In this document: positions 15,890 through 25,529 of the stretch, one piece after another
Layout: each line of letters begins with the position of its first letter
How positions within the stretch are numbered: the stretch's first letter is position 1
Origin: Nitrospira sp.
GTDB taxonomy: Bacteria; Nitrospirota; Nitrospiria; Nitrospirales; Nitrospiraceae
Direction: 5' to 3'
NCBI GenBank assembly: GCA_024331125.1
Contig: JANDJI010000001.1
Coordinates: forward strand, 404,001-468,000
Length of the DNA: 64,000 bases
Notes under the pieces: generated by a model
What the model was told of the DNA's origin: nothing
The model's input: only the letters and a program-made list of their open reading frames with translations
Databases searched by the model: none
Made by a program: the position numbers and the translations under genes

Positions 15890-17715
15890 CGACCATGGCT
15901 CGTATCGTCGGCATCGATCTCGGCACGACCAATTCGCTTGTCGCGTACATGGACAAGGGAGTCCCCCGCGTCATCCCCGGCGCCGACGGGCGCACCATGG
16001 TGCCCTCCGTCGTCGCGATGACGGATCACGGTCTGCTCGTTGGCGACGAAGCCAAAGACCATCTGCTGCGAAACCCGGACCGAACCGTCTATTCCATCAA
16101 ACGATTCATGGGCAAAGGCCTTGCGGACGTGCAAGGCGAGCTGGCCTATTTCCCCTACACGCTGACCGAGCAGGGCGGCGTCATTCGCATCAAACTGAAC
16201 GGCAAAACCTATTCTCCCCCGCAGATTTCCGCGATGATTCTGAAAGAACTCAAACGGCGGGCCGAAGCTTACCTGGAGGAAGAGATCACCAGGGCGGTGA
16301 TCACCGTCCCGGCCTATTTCAACGACAGCCAGCGCCAAGCCACCAAAGACGCCGGCTTGATCGCCGGGCTGGAAGTCTTGCGGATCATCAATGAGCCGAC
16401 CGCCGCTTCGCTCGCCTACGGCCTTCAAGAAAAGACACAAGGAACCATCGCGGTATACGACTTCGGCGGCGGGACATTCGACATTTCCATCCTCAAGTTG
16501 AAACAAGGCATCTTCGAAGTCCTGGCCACGAACGGCGACACCCACTTGGGCGGCGACGACATCGACCGCCGGATCGCGAACCTGCTGCTCGATGAAATCC
16601 GCTCCGCTCATGGCCTCGATCTCGGCCCCTACCCCGATCACATGCAGGCCCTCCGCCTGGAGGCGGAACGGGCCAAGATCCGGTTGTCGGACGAACTGAA
16701 GACGCTGCTGACCGTCGAGCTGCCCGACGGACGGGGCCGCTTCACCCGGGAGCTGACGCGCGACCAGCTCGAATCATTGGTCGCGGACATCATCGAGCGC
16801 ACGCTGGCTCCCTGCCGGTCGGCCCTCAAAGACGCAGGTCTCGCCCCCGAGCAAATCGATGAAGTGGTGCTGGTCGGCGGATCGACCCGCATGCCCCTGG
16901 TCAGGCGGCGGGTGCAGGAACTGTTCGGCAAACAGCCGCACTGTCACCTCAATCCCGACGAAGTCGTGGCGCTCGGAGCGGCGGTTCAAGCGGACATTCT
17001 GAGCGGGGGCACCACCGACATGCTGCTGCTCGACGTCACGCCGCTGTCTCTCGGCATCGAGACGATGGGCGGCGTCATGAGCTGCCTGATCCCCCGCAAT
17101 ACGACGATCCCGGCCAACGCCAAAGAAATGTTCACCACCTACGTGGACGGCCAGACCGGCGTGGACATCCATATTCTTCAGGGCGAACGAGAGCTGGCGA
17201 AGGACAATCGCAGCCTCGCCCGCTTCCGGCTCAAAGTCCCGCCGCTGCCGGCTGGCGTGCCCCGCATCGAAGTCACATTCTTGATCGACGCCAACGGTAT
17301 TCTGCACGTTACCGCGAAGGACATGCGAACCGGCCGGCAACAGTCGATCGAGGTCAAACCCTCGTACGGCCTGTCGGAGACCGAAGTGGAGCGGATGATC
17401 GAGGAGTCGTTCAAATTCGCCAAAGAAGACGTCGCCTCCCGCAAGCTCATCGAAGCAAGGCTCGACGCCGGCTCGTTGCTCGCCGCGACGGAGAAGTCCC
17501 TCTCGGAAGGCGGCCATCTTGTCCCCGATGACGTTCGGACCGCCGTCCGCGCGGCGCTATCGGCCCTGGCCTCGGCGAAAGAAGGCGACGACGTTCGAAC
17601 TATTCGGACCCGCATGGCCGAACTCGAACAGGCAGCCAAGCCGCTGTCGGTCGCCCTGATGGACGATTCGCTCAAACGAGGCTTGGAAGGAAAGAAACTT
17701 TCAGACGTGACATGA
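15886..17715 (+). CDS. hscA: Hsp70-family chaperone HscA
   Basis: 609 residues. The ATPase domain carries the Hsp70 phosphate loop GIDLGTTNSLVAYM at the N-terminus, NEPTAASLAYGL, VYDFGGGTFDISIL and VLVGGSTRMPLVR; the substrate-binding beta domain and a shorter helical lid follow. It works with HscB on the LPPVK motif of IscU. The linker reads LLLDVTPLSLGIETMGG, as in other Hsp70 proteins. Start codons at 15886 (overlapping the hscB stop) and 15895 are both possible; coupling favours 15886. Confidence 0.95.
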   Translation: MTTMARIVGIDLGTTNSLVAYMDKGVPRVIPGADGRTMVPSVVAMTDHGLLVGDEAKDHLLRNPDRTVYSIKRFMGKGLADVQGELAYFPYTLTEQGGVIRIKLNGKTYSPPQISAMILKELKRRAEAYLEEEITRAVITVPAYFNDSQRQATKDAGLIAGLEVLRIINEPTAASLAYGLQEKTQGTIAVYDFGGGTFDISILKLKQGIFEVLATNGDTHLGGDDIDRRIANLLLDEIRSAHGLDLGPYPDHMQALRLEAERAKIRLSDELKTLLTVELPDGRGRFTRELTRDQLESLVADIIERTLAPCRSALKDAGLAPEQIDEVVLVGGSTRMPLVRRRVQELFGKQPHCHLNPDEVVALGAAVQADILSGGTTDMLLLDVTPLSLGIETMGGVMSCLIPRNTTIPANAKEMFTTYVDGQTGVDIHILQGERELAKDNRSLARFRLKVPPLPAGVPRIEVTFLIDANGILHVTAKDMRTGRQQSIEVKPSYGLSETEVERMIEESFKFAKEDVASRKLIEARLDAGSLLAATEKSLSEGGHLVPDDVRTAVRAALSALASAKEGDDVRTIRTRMAELEQAAKPLSVALMDDSLKRGLEGKKLSDVT

Positions 17716-17722
17716 GGCGCGA

Positions 17723-17941
17723 ATGAACCTGAACCTGAAATGGCAGGATGCCGAAGACATCGCGATTCGCTTGGTTGAAGAACACCCGGACACGGACCCC
17801 CTGACCGTTCGTTTTACCGATCTGCACGCCTGGGTCGTGGCCTTGCCGGAATTCAAAGACGATCCCAAGAAATCCAACGAGAAGATTCTCGAAGCCATCC
17901 AAATGGCCTGGCACGAAGAGTACCGGGACTCGCGATCATGA
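17723..17941 (+). CDS. iscX: IscX-family Fe-S assembly protein
   Basis: 72 residues aligning with E. coli IscX along almost the whole length, including DPLTVRFTDLHAWVVALPEF and KSNEKILEAIQMAWHEE. IscX is a small acidic adaptor that binds IscS and modulates sulfur transfer. It closes the operon, 7 bases after hscA. The stop is only 3 bases from the convergent PBP1A stop, with no terminator-like sequence between them. Confidence 0.93.
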   Translation: MNLNLKWQDAEDIAIRLVEEHPDTDPLTVRFTDLHAWVVALPEFKDDPKKSNEKILEAIQMAWHEEYRDSRS

Positions 17942-17944
17942 CCG

Positions 17945-20386
17945 TCACAGGTCGTTTCCATCGGCCGCCGACTGCCCTTCCGGAATCTGATCCAACTTGT
18001 AAAAATCCGTCGGATCGACGCGGCGGCGCGACGTCTGCGTCGGCTCGCTGCCCTTGACAAAGAGCTCCACCGCTCCGCCGGAGTCCTCGCCTTCCTGATC
18101 GTCCTCCAGGAAACCGGTCGATTCATCGATTTTCACGAACGTGACGCCGTCGGGAATCTCAAACGGCACGACGGGAAGGCGATTCAGGGCTTCTTTCATG
18201 AAACCCGTCCAGATCGGCAGGGCCGCGCGGGCGCCGGTTTCGCCGCGGCCGAGCGAGCGGCGATCGTCAAACCCCACGTACACGCCGGCTACCAGGTTGG
18301 GAGCGCCTCCGATGAACCAGGCGTTGATGTAGTCGTTCGTCGTCCCGGTCTTCCCCGCGATCGGACGATTCAGGACCCGCGCGGCCTGTCCCGTTCCCTT
18401 TTGCACCACGTCTTCCATCATGTTGGTGATCAGATAGGCCGTCTCCTTCGTCATGACCTCGCGCGGCGCCGGTTCGGCCGCTTCCAAGACCTGCCCCGTA
18501 TTATCGACCACCGACTTGATGGCGAACGGTTCCACGCGAACGCCTTGGTTGAGAAAGACCCCGTACACCGCCGTCAGTTCCAACAGTCCGACGGACGATG
18601 ACCCCAGCCCCAAGGAAAGATCGGTCGGCAGCGAACTGGTCATTCCGACCGATCGCGCGAAGTCGATGACGTTCTTGACGCCCACCTTGTCGAGCAACCG
18701 CACCGTCGCCAGGTTGTGCGAGTGCGCCAACGCGTCGCGCAGCGTCACCAGACCGTGAAACTTCCGCTCATAGTTCTCCGGCTTCCAAACCTTGTCATCC
18801 TCCATTTGTTCGTAGACGACCGGCGCGTCGAGAATTTGCGTGGCGGGGCTCAATCCTTGATTCATCGCGGTCGCGTAGATGAGCGGCTTGAACGCCGAAC
18901 CCGGCTGCCGATGCGCTTGGACCGCCCGATTATACTCGCTTCGCGAAAAATCGACGCCGCCGACCATGGCGCGAATCGCCCCGCTTCTGGGATCGATCGC
19001 GATCAAGCCTCCTTCAACGAGCGGCACCTGTTCGAGCGTCAACTGAATCCCGTCCCGGCCGACCTTCTTGACCCCCACGTCGATGACGTCGCCGGGCTTT
19101 ACAACCTGCCTGACATTGGAAACCATCACGAAATCAACCGCGGGGTCCGGTCCTTTCAGCACCCGCTTGGCCCATGCCATGTCGTCGAACGCCAACCGTC
19201 CCGTCTCCGCTCCCACCTGAACCACGAAATGATCCTTCCCCGCTTTCACGACGATCCCTTCGACGATGTCGCCCGGACGAAGCGGCTTGTCGTAGGACGC
19301 AAGCTGCGCGGGCTGGAGCGTGCCCAAATCCACCGTTCGTTTGGGGCCTCGCCACCCCTGACGTTTGTCAAGCTCGCGAACCCCCGAGGCGAACGCCGCT
19401 TCCGCCGCCTTTTGCATGGCCACGTTCAACGTGGTGTGGACTTGCAGACCGCCCTTATACACCATGGTCTCCCCATATTTCGCCATCAGCACTTGACGGA
19501 CGTATTCGACGAAATAGGGAGCCAAATGCTCATTGCCCGGACGGTGAAAGACCAGCGTTTCGGCGGCGGCGGCTTCCCGTTCGGTCGCCGTGATGAATCC
19601 GGCTTCCTGCATCCGGGCCAGCACGTGCTCTTGGCGTTTTTTCGCCCGTTCGTATGCGGTGAAGGGAGAAAACCGACTGGGTGACTTGGGCAGCCCCGCC
19701 AAAAACGCCGCCTCCGCAAGGGTCAGTTTGGAGAGATCCTTTCCGAAGTACGACTGGGCTGCCGACGCCACGCCGTAAGCTCCTTGGCCGAAGTAGATTT
19801 GATTCAGATAGGTTTCGAGAATCTGCTCTTTTCCCGTCACCGCCTCCATTTTATAGGCCAGAATCAGTTCGCGGATCTTGCGTTCATACGATCGCTCCGA
19901 CGACAGAAACAACGACCGGGCCAACTGTTGCGTGATGGTGCTGGCCCCTTCGACCTTCCTCCCGCCGTGTCGGATGTTGGTCCATGCCGCGCGCAACATG
20001 CCGATGTAATCCAACCCCGGATGGTCGAAAAACCGGGCGTCCTCCGTGGCGATCACGGCTTGGATCAGATGCTCGGGAATGCGGGTCAGCGGCGTCAAAA
20101 TGCGACGCTCGATGAAGAACTGGCCGATCGGTTGCCGATCGTCCGAATAGACGGTCGTCACCAGGCTGGGCTGATAGTTTTCGAGCAGATCGAGCGACGG
20201 CAGGTCGCGGGAAAAGTACCAGATCACCCCTCCCACGGTCGTCGTTCCGGCGATCGCGCAGGCCAAGATCCCGATCAGCGCGAATTGCCACCAACGGCGG
20301 CCCCCCTTCGCCGAACCGGACGGTCTCCCGCGCCGGCGCAGACCAGGCCGTTCTTGAATTTCTATGAATCGATCATCGCCTGGCAT
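17945..20386 (-). CDS. mrcA: Penicillin-binding protein 1A (bifunctional peptidoglycan synthase)
   Basis: 813 residues. One membrane anchor lies at about 32-52 (FALIGILACAIAGTTTVGGVIWY). The glycosyltransferase domain follows, with EDARFFDHPGLDYIGML and STITQQLARSLFL. Next come an OB-like inserted region and the transpeptidase domain with the active serine in GSAFKPLIYATA, SHN, and KTGTTND. It polymerises and cross-links peptidoglycan in the periplasm. The charged C-terminal tail is not conserved. It is divergent from typA, with about 210 bases between starts, and convergent with the ISC operon. Confidence 0.95.
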   Translation of the reverse strand: MPGDDRFIEIQERPGLRRRGRPSGSAKGGRRWWQFALIGILACAIAGTTTVGGVIWYFSRDLPSLDLLENYQPSLVTTVYSDDRQPIGQFFIERRILTPLTRIPEHLIQAVIATEDARFFDHPGLDYIGMLRAAWTNIRHGGRKVEGASTITQQLARSLFLSSERSYERKIRELILAYKMEAVTGKEQILETYLNQIYFGQGAYGVASAAQSYFGKDLSKLTLAEAAFLAGLPKSPSRFSPFTAYERAKKRQEHVLARMQEAGFITATEREAAAAETLVFHRPGNEHLAPYFVEYVRQVLMAKYGETMVYKGGLQVHTTLNVAMQKAAEAAFASGVRELDKRQGWRGPKRTVDLGTLQPAQLASYDKPLRPGDIVEGIVVKAGKDHFVVQVGAETGRLAFDDMAWAKRVLKGPDPAVDFVMVSNVRQVVKPGDVIDVGVKKVGRDGIQLTLEQVPLVEGGLIAIDPRSGAIRAMVGGVDFSRSEYNRAVQAHRQPGSAFKPLIYATAMNQGLSPATQILDAPVVYEQMEDDKVWKPENYERKFHGLVTLRDALAHSHNLATVRLLDKVGVKNVIDFARSVGMTSSLPTDLSLGLGSSSVGLLELTAVYGVFLNQGVRVEPFAIKSVVDNTGQVLEAAEPAPREVMTKETAYLITNMMEDVVQKGTGQAARVLNRPIAGKTGTTNDYINAWFIGGAPNLVAGVYVGFDDRRSLGRGETGARAALPIWTGFMKEALNRLPVVPFEIPDGVTFVKIDESTGFLEDDQEGEDSGGAVELFVKGSEPTQTSRRRVDPTDFYKLDQIPEGQSAADGNDL

Positions 20387-20519
20387 GGATCGCGACTCCC
20401 GGAGGAACGGTGACGTCCGAAGGCGGCCTTCTCACCTTACAACGCACCCCTCCAAAACTCAAGTTCGCCCATGAAGCCGACATCGAACGATCCGCACCGC
20501 CCGCGACGGACGGAGCACC

Positions 20520-20548
20520 TTGTGCGAGATCGGCCTGTGCGGTATACT
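20520..20548 (+). promoter_or_regulatory. Candidate typA promoter
   Basis: TTGTGC at 20520-20525 and TATACT at 20543-20548 are separated by 17 bases, a good sigma-70-type arrangement pointing at typA. Predicted transcription would start near 20555, at the foot of the hairpin described next. Confidence 0.5.
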
Positions 20549-20554
20549 GGCTTC

Positions 20555-20583
20555 AACGCCCGATAAGCGGGGCGTTTTTTTTT
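20555..20583 (+). terminator. Hairpin plus T-tract in the typA leader
   Basis: AACGCCC (20555-20561) and GGGCGTT (20570-20576) can pair around an 8-base loop, and nine Ts (20575-20583) run directly after, the form of a Rho-independent terminator. It lies about 15 bases before the typA start and downstream of the candidate promoter, so it cannot be a normal end-of-gene terminator for either divergent neighbour. It may block read-through from upstream or act in the 5' leader. Confidence 0.55.
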
Positions 20584-20597
20584 GCCCAAACGGAACG

Positions 20598-22463
20598 ATG
20601 AACTCCATGTCGCAACCATTTGTTTCCCACAGCCGCCGTAACGATATTCGGAACGTCGCCATCATCGCCCACGTCGATCACGGCAAGACCACGCTCGTCG
20701 ACGCCGTTCTTCGCCAAACCAGAGTCCATCGAAAAATCGACGAAATGGGCGAGCGGATCATGGACTCCATGGACCAAGAGCGCGAACGCGGTATCACGAT
20801 CCGGGCCAAGAACGCCAGCGTCCTGTACAACGGCGTCAAGATCAACATCGTCGACACGCCGGGCCACGCCGACTTCGGCGGCGAAGTCGAACGAACGCTT
20901 CGCATGGTGGACGGAGTGCTGCTCCTGATCGACGCCAAGGAGGGCCCCATGCCGCAGACCACCTTCGTGCTGCGCAAGGCCCTGGCGCTCGGGCACAAAG
21001 CCGTCGTCGTCATCAACAAGATCGACCGGCCGGACGCCATGATCGACGACGTCGTCAACCGGACGTTCGATCTCTTCGTGCACTTGGGCGCCACCGACGA
21101 GCAACTCGACTTTCCGATCGTCTACACGTCCGCCCTCAAAGGGATCGCCACGCTCGACGTCAACAAGCCCGGCAATGACATCGCGCCGCTGCTCGACACG
21201 GTGTTGGAACAGATTCCCGCCCCGACCGTCAACGCCGAGGCGCCGCTCCAAATCCTGGTGCTGGCGCTCGCGCATGATCCATACAAGGGCAAGCTCGGCA
21301 TCGGCAAAATTCAATCGGGTTCGATCGCCAGACGCCAGAACGTGCTGGTTCTGGGAAAGGACGGATCAAAACTCCCCGGCAAGGTCTCCGACCTCGCGGT
21401 CTATTCGGGCCTCGATCGGGTGGACACGGAACGGGCCGAGGCGGGAGAGATCGTCGCCGTGGCGGGACTCGACGACGTCGGCATCGGCGACACCATCGCC
21501 GACGCCGAGCAGCCGGTCGCCCTTCCCCGCGTCACGATCGACGAGCCGACCGTTCAAATGACCTTTTCCGTGAACAACAGTCCTTTCGCGGGACGGGAAG
21601 GCAAGTTTTTGACATCGCGCCATCTGCGGGAACGGCTCTTCAAGGAGCTGGAAACCAACGTCTCGCTGCGGGTCGGCGAGACGGACAGCGCCGACCGCTT
21701 TCTCGTGGCCGGACGCGGCGAGCTGCACCTCGCCGTCTTGATCGAACAGATGCGGCGGGAAGGCTACGAGCTGCAAGTCTCTCAGCCGGAAGTCATTCTC
21801 CGTCGAGAGGGCGACCGGCTCATGGAGCCCTACGAAGAATTGACCGTCCAGGTGCCGGACGTCTATCAAGGAGCCGTGATCGAAGAAATCGGCAAGCGGC
21901 GCGGCGCCATGCGAAACATGAAACTCATCCATTCCGACGTCGGAGCCAGCGAGCTTCACTTGGAATACGACATTCCCACGCGCGGCATCATGGGGTTGAA
22001 AAACGTCCTCATGGCCAAGACACGGGGCACGGTCATTCTCCACCATGTGTTCAAGGACTATAAGCCGGCGCAGGAACAGGATCTGCTCATCACCCCGCAC
22101 GGGTCCCTTTGCGCGTTCGAGGACGGCGTCAGCACGGCCTATGCGCTGTTCATGGCGCAGGAGCGGGGAGAGCTGTTCATCGGTCCGGGGGTCGAAGTCT
22201 ACCGGGGTATGATCGTGGGCCAAAACAGCCGGGACGAGGATTTGGACGTCAACGTGTGTAAGGAGAAGCATCTGACGAACATGCGGGCCTCCGGCTCCGA
22301 CGAGGCGTTGATTCTTACCCCGCCTCGGGAGCTCACGCTGGAATTCGCGCTGGAATACATCGGAGCCGATGAACTGGTGGAGGTCACACCCAAGAGCCTG
22401 CGGCTTCGCAAGCGGCTCTTGAATCCCGAAGACCGGCGCAAAGCCAAAAAAGCGGGGAAATGA
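20598..22463 (+). CDS. typA: Translational GTPase TypA/BipA
   Basis: 621 residues from the ATG at 20598; an alternative ATG at 20607 is also reasonable. G1 is HVDHGKTTLVDAVL, the switch I/G2 region is RGITIRAKN, G3 is DTPGHADFGGEVER, and G4 is NKIDRPDA. EF-G-like domains and the BipA-specific C-terminal domain (NVCKEKHLTNMRASGSDEAL) follow. It binds the ribosome and helps large-subunit assembly under stress or cold. The family length is about 600-620 residues. The next gene on the strand starts 67 bases later. Confidence 0.96.
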   Translation: MNSMSQPFVSHSRRNDIRNVAIIAHVDHGKTTLVDAVLRQTRVHRKIDEMGERIMDSMDQERERGITIRAKNASVLYNGVKINIVDTPGHADFGGEVERTLRMVDGVLLLIDAKEGPMPQTTFVLRKALALGHKAVVVINKIDRPDAMIDDVVNRTFDLFVHLGATDEQLDFPIVYTSALKGIATLDVNKPGNDIAPLLDTVLEQIPAPTVNAEAPLQILVLALAHDPYKGKLGIGKIQSGSIARRQNVLVLGKDGSKLPGKVSDLAVYSGLDRVDTERAEAGEIVAVAGLDDVGIGDTIADAEQPVALPRVTIDEPTVQMTFSVNNSPFAGREGKFLTSRHLRERLFKELETNVSLRVGETDSADRFLVAGRGELHLAVLIEQMRREGYELQVSQPEVILRREGDRLMEPYEELTVQVPDVYQGAVIEEIGKRRGAMRNMKLIHSDVGASELHLEYDIPTRGIMGLKNVLMAKTRGTVILHHVFKDYKPAQEQDLLITPHGSLCAFEDGVSTAYALFMAQERGELFIGPGVEVYRGMIVGQNSRDEDLDVNVCKEKHLTNMRASGSDEALILTPPRELTLEFALEYIGADELVEVTPKSLRLRKRLLNPEDRRKAKKAGK

Positions 22464-22530
22464 CGCCGTGCCCGTCACCCTGATCCGCAAAGACAATCTG
22501 GCACAAGATAGATAAGCGAAGGCCCGTGCG

Positions 22531-23283
22531 ATGAGAATCCGGAAAAAAACGCCCAAACCCTCCGCCAAGCGTCCGCCCCTCTATTTCATCGGCTACCGCG
22601 GAACGGCTCCTTCCGCGGAGGAGATCAAAGTCTGGTACGAGCAAGCGTACGGAGGGCCGTTGGCGCTTCGCCATGAAGAAGGCGCGCCCGAATCCTGGCA
22701 GGCCACCCACGGCCCCTGGTCGGCCTACGTCGTCATGCCCTTGCCGGCCAGCCACGCGGGCGAGATCATGAAACAATTGGCGTGGGAGCACGAGCTGATG
22801 GGCGCCGTGGCTCCCCCTGTTTCGACGCCGCGAGAGACGCCGGACATGGTGCTGTTCGCCGCGAGACTGGCGCGAGGACTGACCCTCCTCTCGCAGGGGA
22901 CCGCCTATGACGTCACCACGCAAGCCTACCGTAACCCATCGGATTGGCAAGATCGGCCCCTCACCGAATTCGTCCTGGACGATCATCTGACTCTGACGCA
23001 TGACGACACATCGAGACCGGATCATGTGTGGTCCTACTCCCTGGGACTCAGCAAGTTCGGGCTGGACGAGATCGAAATCCGGCAGGAGAAGGGCCTTCCC
23101 GAATGGACCGCCCGGGAACTGCTGACCGAATCGGCCCGCGAATTGCTCCGCCTGGGGCAATCGCCCAAAGTCGGAACGGACCTCTTCCTTCCCCTGCTGG
23201 GCCGCACCGTTCGGATCGTCAATTATCGCACGGCGGCCCCGGCGGGGCGCATGCTCGGCTTCCGAGAACTGCGCGTGGGGTGA
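22531..23283 (+). CDS. Conserved hypothetical protein
   Basis: 250 residues, soluble, without signal peptide. The family is not recognised with certainty. The early [27 protein letters not shown] and the central [25 protein letters not shown] are compact and well ordered, with the look of a DUF4261-like small enzyme-free fold, but that resemblance is weak. It follows typA on the same strand and precedes a peroxiredoxin gene. No catalytic motif is evident. Confidence 0.6.
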   Translation: MRIRKKTPKPSAKRPPLYFIGYRGTAPSAEEIKVWYEQAYGGPLALRHEEGAPESWQATHGPWSAYVVMPLPASHAGEIMKQLAWEHELMGAVAPPVSTPRETPDMVLFAARLARGLTLLSQGTAYDVTTQAYRNPSDWQDRPLTEFVLDDHLTLTHDDTSRPDHVWSYSLGLSKFGLDEIEIRQEKGLPEWTARELLTESARELLRLGQSPKVGTDLFLPLLGRTVRIVNYRTAAPAGRMLGFRELRVG

Positions 23284-23465
23284 CGGGTTCGAGTGGCGGC
23301 TCCGCTCGCGCCGTCGCCCTGCTTCACTTCATACGGCGTGCCCCGCCCTCTAGGCCTTCAGGCCCGTTGACAACCCTTGAAGACGCGGGGTACAAGGTCT
23401 GTCGGGGGGATCTCGGATCTCACACATCGTCAACATTCAGCGACGCTTACAAAGGAGGGCCGGAG

Positions 23466-23936
23466 ATGAGCGACGTAGCGCAGGAAATCAAGGTCGGCGA
23501 CACCGCGCCGGATTTTACGTTAAAGGATCAAGATCAGAAGGACGTCAAACTCAGCGACTATCGCGGCAAGAAAAACGTGGTGCTGTGTTTCTATCCGCTG
23601 GACTGGAGCCCCGTCTGCCACGGGGAGAACAAATGTTTGTCGGACGATTTCCCCAAGTTTGAATCCGCCAACGCCGAGCTGTTCGGCATCAGTTGCGACA
23701 GCTTCTTTTCACACAAGGCCTGGGCCGATTCCCTCGGACTTCGGCACCGGCTCCTTGCCGACATGCACCGGACGGTCTGCAAATCCTACGGACTGTACTT
23801 TGAGCCGCTGAACTGCTCCAAGCGCGCGACCGTGATCGTCGACAAGAACGGCAAGGTCGCCTACGTGAAAGTGCAGGAAATTAAAACGGCCCGGGAGGAC
23901 AAGGAAATTCTCGACGCCCTCGCCAAGCTCAATTAA
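23466..23936 (+). CDS. Peroxiredoxin (AhpC/TSA family)
   Basis: 156 residues from the ATG at 23466, preceded by an AAAGGAGG ribosome-binding site; the long upstream open frame from 23028 overlaps the previous gene and is rejected. A thioredoxin-fold peroxidase: the peroxidatic cysteine is in [14 protein letters not shown], with a second cysteine 6 residues on and another in [11 protein letters not shown]. It probably reduces peroxides in the cytoplasm using thioredoxin. It is followed by a thioredoxin-like gene on the same strand, a possible electron donor. Confidence 0.88.
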   Translation: MSDVAQEIKVGDTAPDFTLKDQDQKDVKLSDYRGKKNVVLCFYPLDWSPVCHGENKCLSDDFPKFESANAELFGISCDSFFSHKAWADSLGLRHRLLADMHRTVCKSYGLYFEPLNCSKRATVIVDKNGKVAYVKVQEIKTAREDKEILDALAKLN

Positions 23937-24037
23937 TGTCGTTGCTCTCCCGCTCGGGACGTACGGGGCGCGGCCCCGTGCGTCCTTGAGCCCGGGCAAA
24001 CTCTTGCGATTCAACGTCGCGCATCGCCAATCATGAT

Positions 24038-24367
24038 ATGAGCGCCGTTCTTGACGTCAGCGACGAGAACTACAAGGAATTCACCGACAGCTCCGGCGCC
24101 GTCGTGACCTATGGTCTGGCCACCTGCGAGCCCTGCCAAGCCTATGACCCCATCCTGGAAGACATCGCAGCCAAGTTTCCCTCCATCAAGGTCGGCAAGG
24201 CCAAAATGCACGTCCCTGGCCGTTGTCGCGAGATCAAGCGGACCCACTCGTTCGAGACCTATCCCACCACTCACTTTTTTGCCGGCGGCAAGCTGCTCCT
24301 GACCCGCGAAGGCATCGTCGAGCCGGCTGAATTGGCTGAACTGATTACGACCCTCTTGTTAAAGTAA
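24038..24367 (+). CDS. Thioredoxin-family protein with CEPC active site
   Basis: 109 residues with a thioredoxin fold. The active-site motif is CEPC in YGLATCEPCQAYDPIL instead of the usual CGPC, and a cis-proline region is present (FETYPTTHFF). No signal peptide is visible, so it is probably cytoplasmic. The replaced glycine should shift redox potential. It lies 101 bases after the peroxiredoxin gene on the same strand and may reduce it. The overall similarity to thioredoxin is moderate. Confidence 0.75.
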   Translation: MSAVLDVSDENYKEFTDSSGAVVTYGLATCEPCQAYDPILEDIAAKFPSIKVGKAKMHVPGRCREIKRTHSFETYPTTHFFAGGKLLLTREGIVEPAELAELITTLLLK

Positions 24368-24505
24368 TTCCATAATTCTTTTGCGAAGCCTTTGACAATT
24401 TCCCCACCATACCGGATAAGATATTCCGACCGGACGCGACTTCAGGCCGGAAGAACGTCTCGTGTCCTTGGCTCATCTGATGATCGGCGTGAAGGAGACC
24501 CTTGC

Positions 24506-24994
24506 ATGAGAAAAACGATGACCGGCCTGGTCGCGGCGATGGCGCTGGCCGTAACGGCACCGGGTTGGGCGCATACGGACGAATATTTTGAATTTGTCGA
24601 TGCTCCGCATGGCGGACAGTTGCGCATGACGGGGCCGTTTCATCTGGAGCTGGTCGCCAAAGAAGGCAACCTCACCGTGTACGTCACGGACCATGCCGAC
24701 AACAGAATCAGCGTGGAAGGCGGCCTCGCCAAGGCGACCATTGAAACGGGAGGGGCCAGAACGCAGGTGCACCTTCATCCCATCGGCAACAACGTCCTGA
24801 AAGGGTCCGGCTCATTCGCCCTCACGCCGGAGACGGTCGTCATCGTCTTCCTGAAATTGCCGAATCAGGACGGCTACGCCGCCCGTTTCATGCCGCTGAA
24901 GCCGAAGACCGCCTTCACCGGACAGCAGCCCAAAGGAGGAGCGTCCCCGGCGGACGACGAGCATCACCACCATCACCATCCACCGAAACGCTGA
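24506..24994 (+). CDS. Secreted His-rich protein, paralogue 1
   Basis: 162 residues from the ATG at 24506, after a GAAGGAG ribosome-binding site. A signal peptide covers about residues 1-23 (ending in GWA-H). The mature part (PHGGQLRMTGPFHLELVAKEGNLTVYVTDHADNRI) is a beta-rich domain. The C-terminus ends in a cluster of six histidines followed by PPKR, suggesting metal binding. It is 25 bases upstream of a clear paralogue. The domain resembles small periplasmic proteins found beside metal-efflux genes, but no such genes are adjacent. Function unknown. Confidence 0.8.
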   Translation: MRKTMTGLVAAMALAVTAPGWAHTDEYFEFVDAPHGGQLRMTGPFHLELVAKEGNLTVYVTDHADNRISVEGGLAKATIETGGARTQVHLHPIGNNVLKGSGSFALTPETVVIVFLKLPNQDGYAARFMPLKPKTAFTGQQPKGGASPADDEHHHHHHPPKR

Positions 24995-25019
24995 CGGTCC
25001 CTGTGACGGAGCATCGACC

Positions 25020-25490
25020 ATGAAAAAACATTTGCCGGGACTTCTCGTTCTTCTTGCTCTAGCGGTATTCTCAACGCCGGCGGACGCGCACAAGCAAGAG
25101 AAGAGGAAACACGTCGAACCCGTGAAGGCCTATCACGGCGGGCAGGCGCAGGAAGCGGGCCCCTATCACCTGGAACTGGTCGCCAAGGACGGAGAACTGA
25201 CGCTGTACGTCGCGGACCATGACGACAAGGCCGTGTCCACCGAAGGCGGCAAGGCCAAGGCCACGATTCAGCGGGGGTACGAGAAAACTTCGCGAGTCGA
25301 AGTCGAGCTGCAACCGGCCGGAGACAACATGTTGAAAGGAACGGGGACCTTTACGATCAATCAAGATACGAAGGTCATGGTCTTCATCAAACTGCCAGAC
25401 CACGAAGCCCACGCCGCTTCGTTCGCCCCACCCGGCGTCCAGGGTGGAGACATGCGCCCAACCAACGCCGCCTCCTCACATAAACACTGA
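25020..25490 (+). CDS. Secreted protein, paralogue 2
   Basis: 156 residues with a signal peptide at about 1-22 (LVLLALAVFSTPADA). The mature domain (YHGGQAQEAGPYHLELVAKDGELTLYVADHDDKAV) matches the preceding gene through the whole central region, including GGKAKATIQ and LKGTGTF, so the two arose by tandem duplication. The His-rich tail of paralogue 1 is reduced here to SSHKH. A short lysine-rich stretch follows the cleavage site. Likely a periplasmic metal- or copper-related protein; this is inference from histidine content only. Confidence 0.78.
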   Translation: MKKHLPGLLVLLALAVFSTPADAHKQEKRKHVEPVKAYHGGQAQEAGPYHLELVAKDGELTLYVADHDDKAVSTEGGKAKATIQRGYEKTSRVEVELQPAGDNMLKGTGTFTINQDTKVMVFIKLPDHEAHAASFAPPGVQGGDMRPTNAASSHKH

Positions 25491-25529
25491 TCGGCAACCG
25501 GCACCGCCGGGTTGCCGACCAGACCTCGT

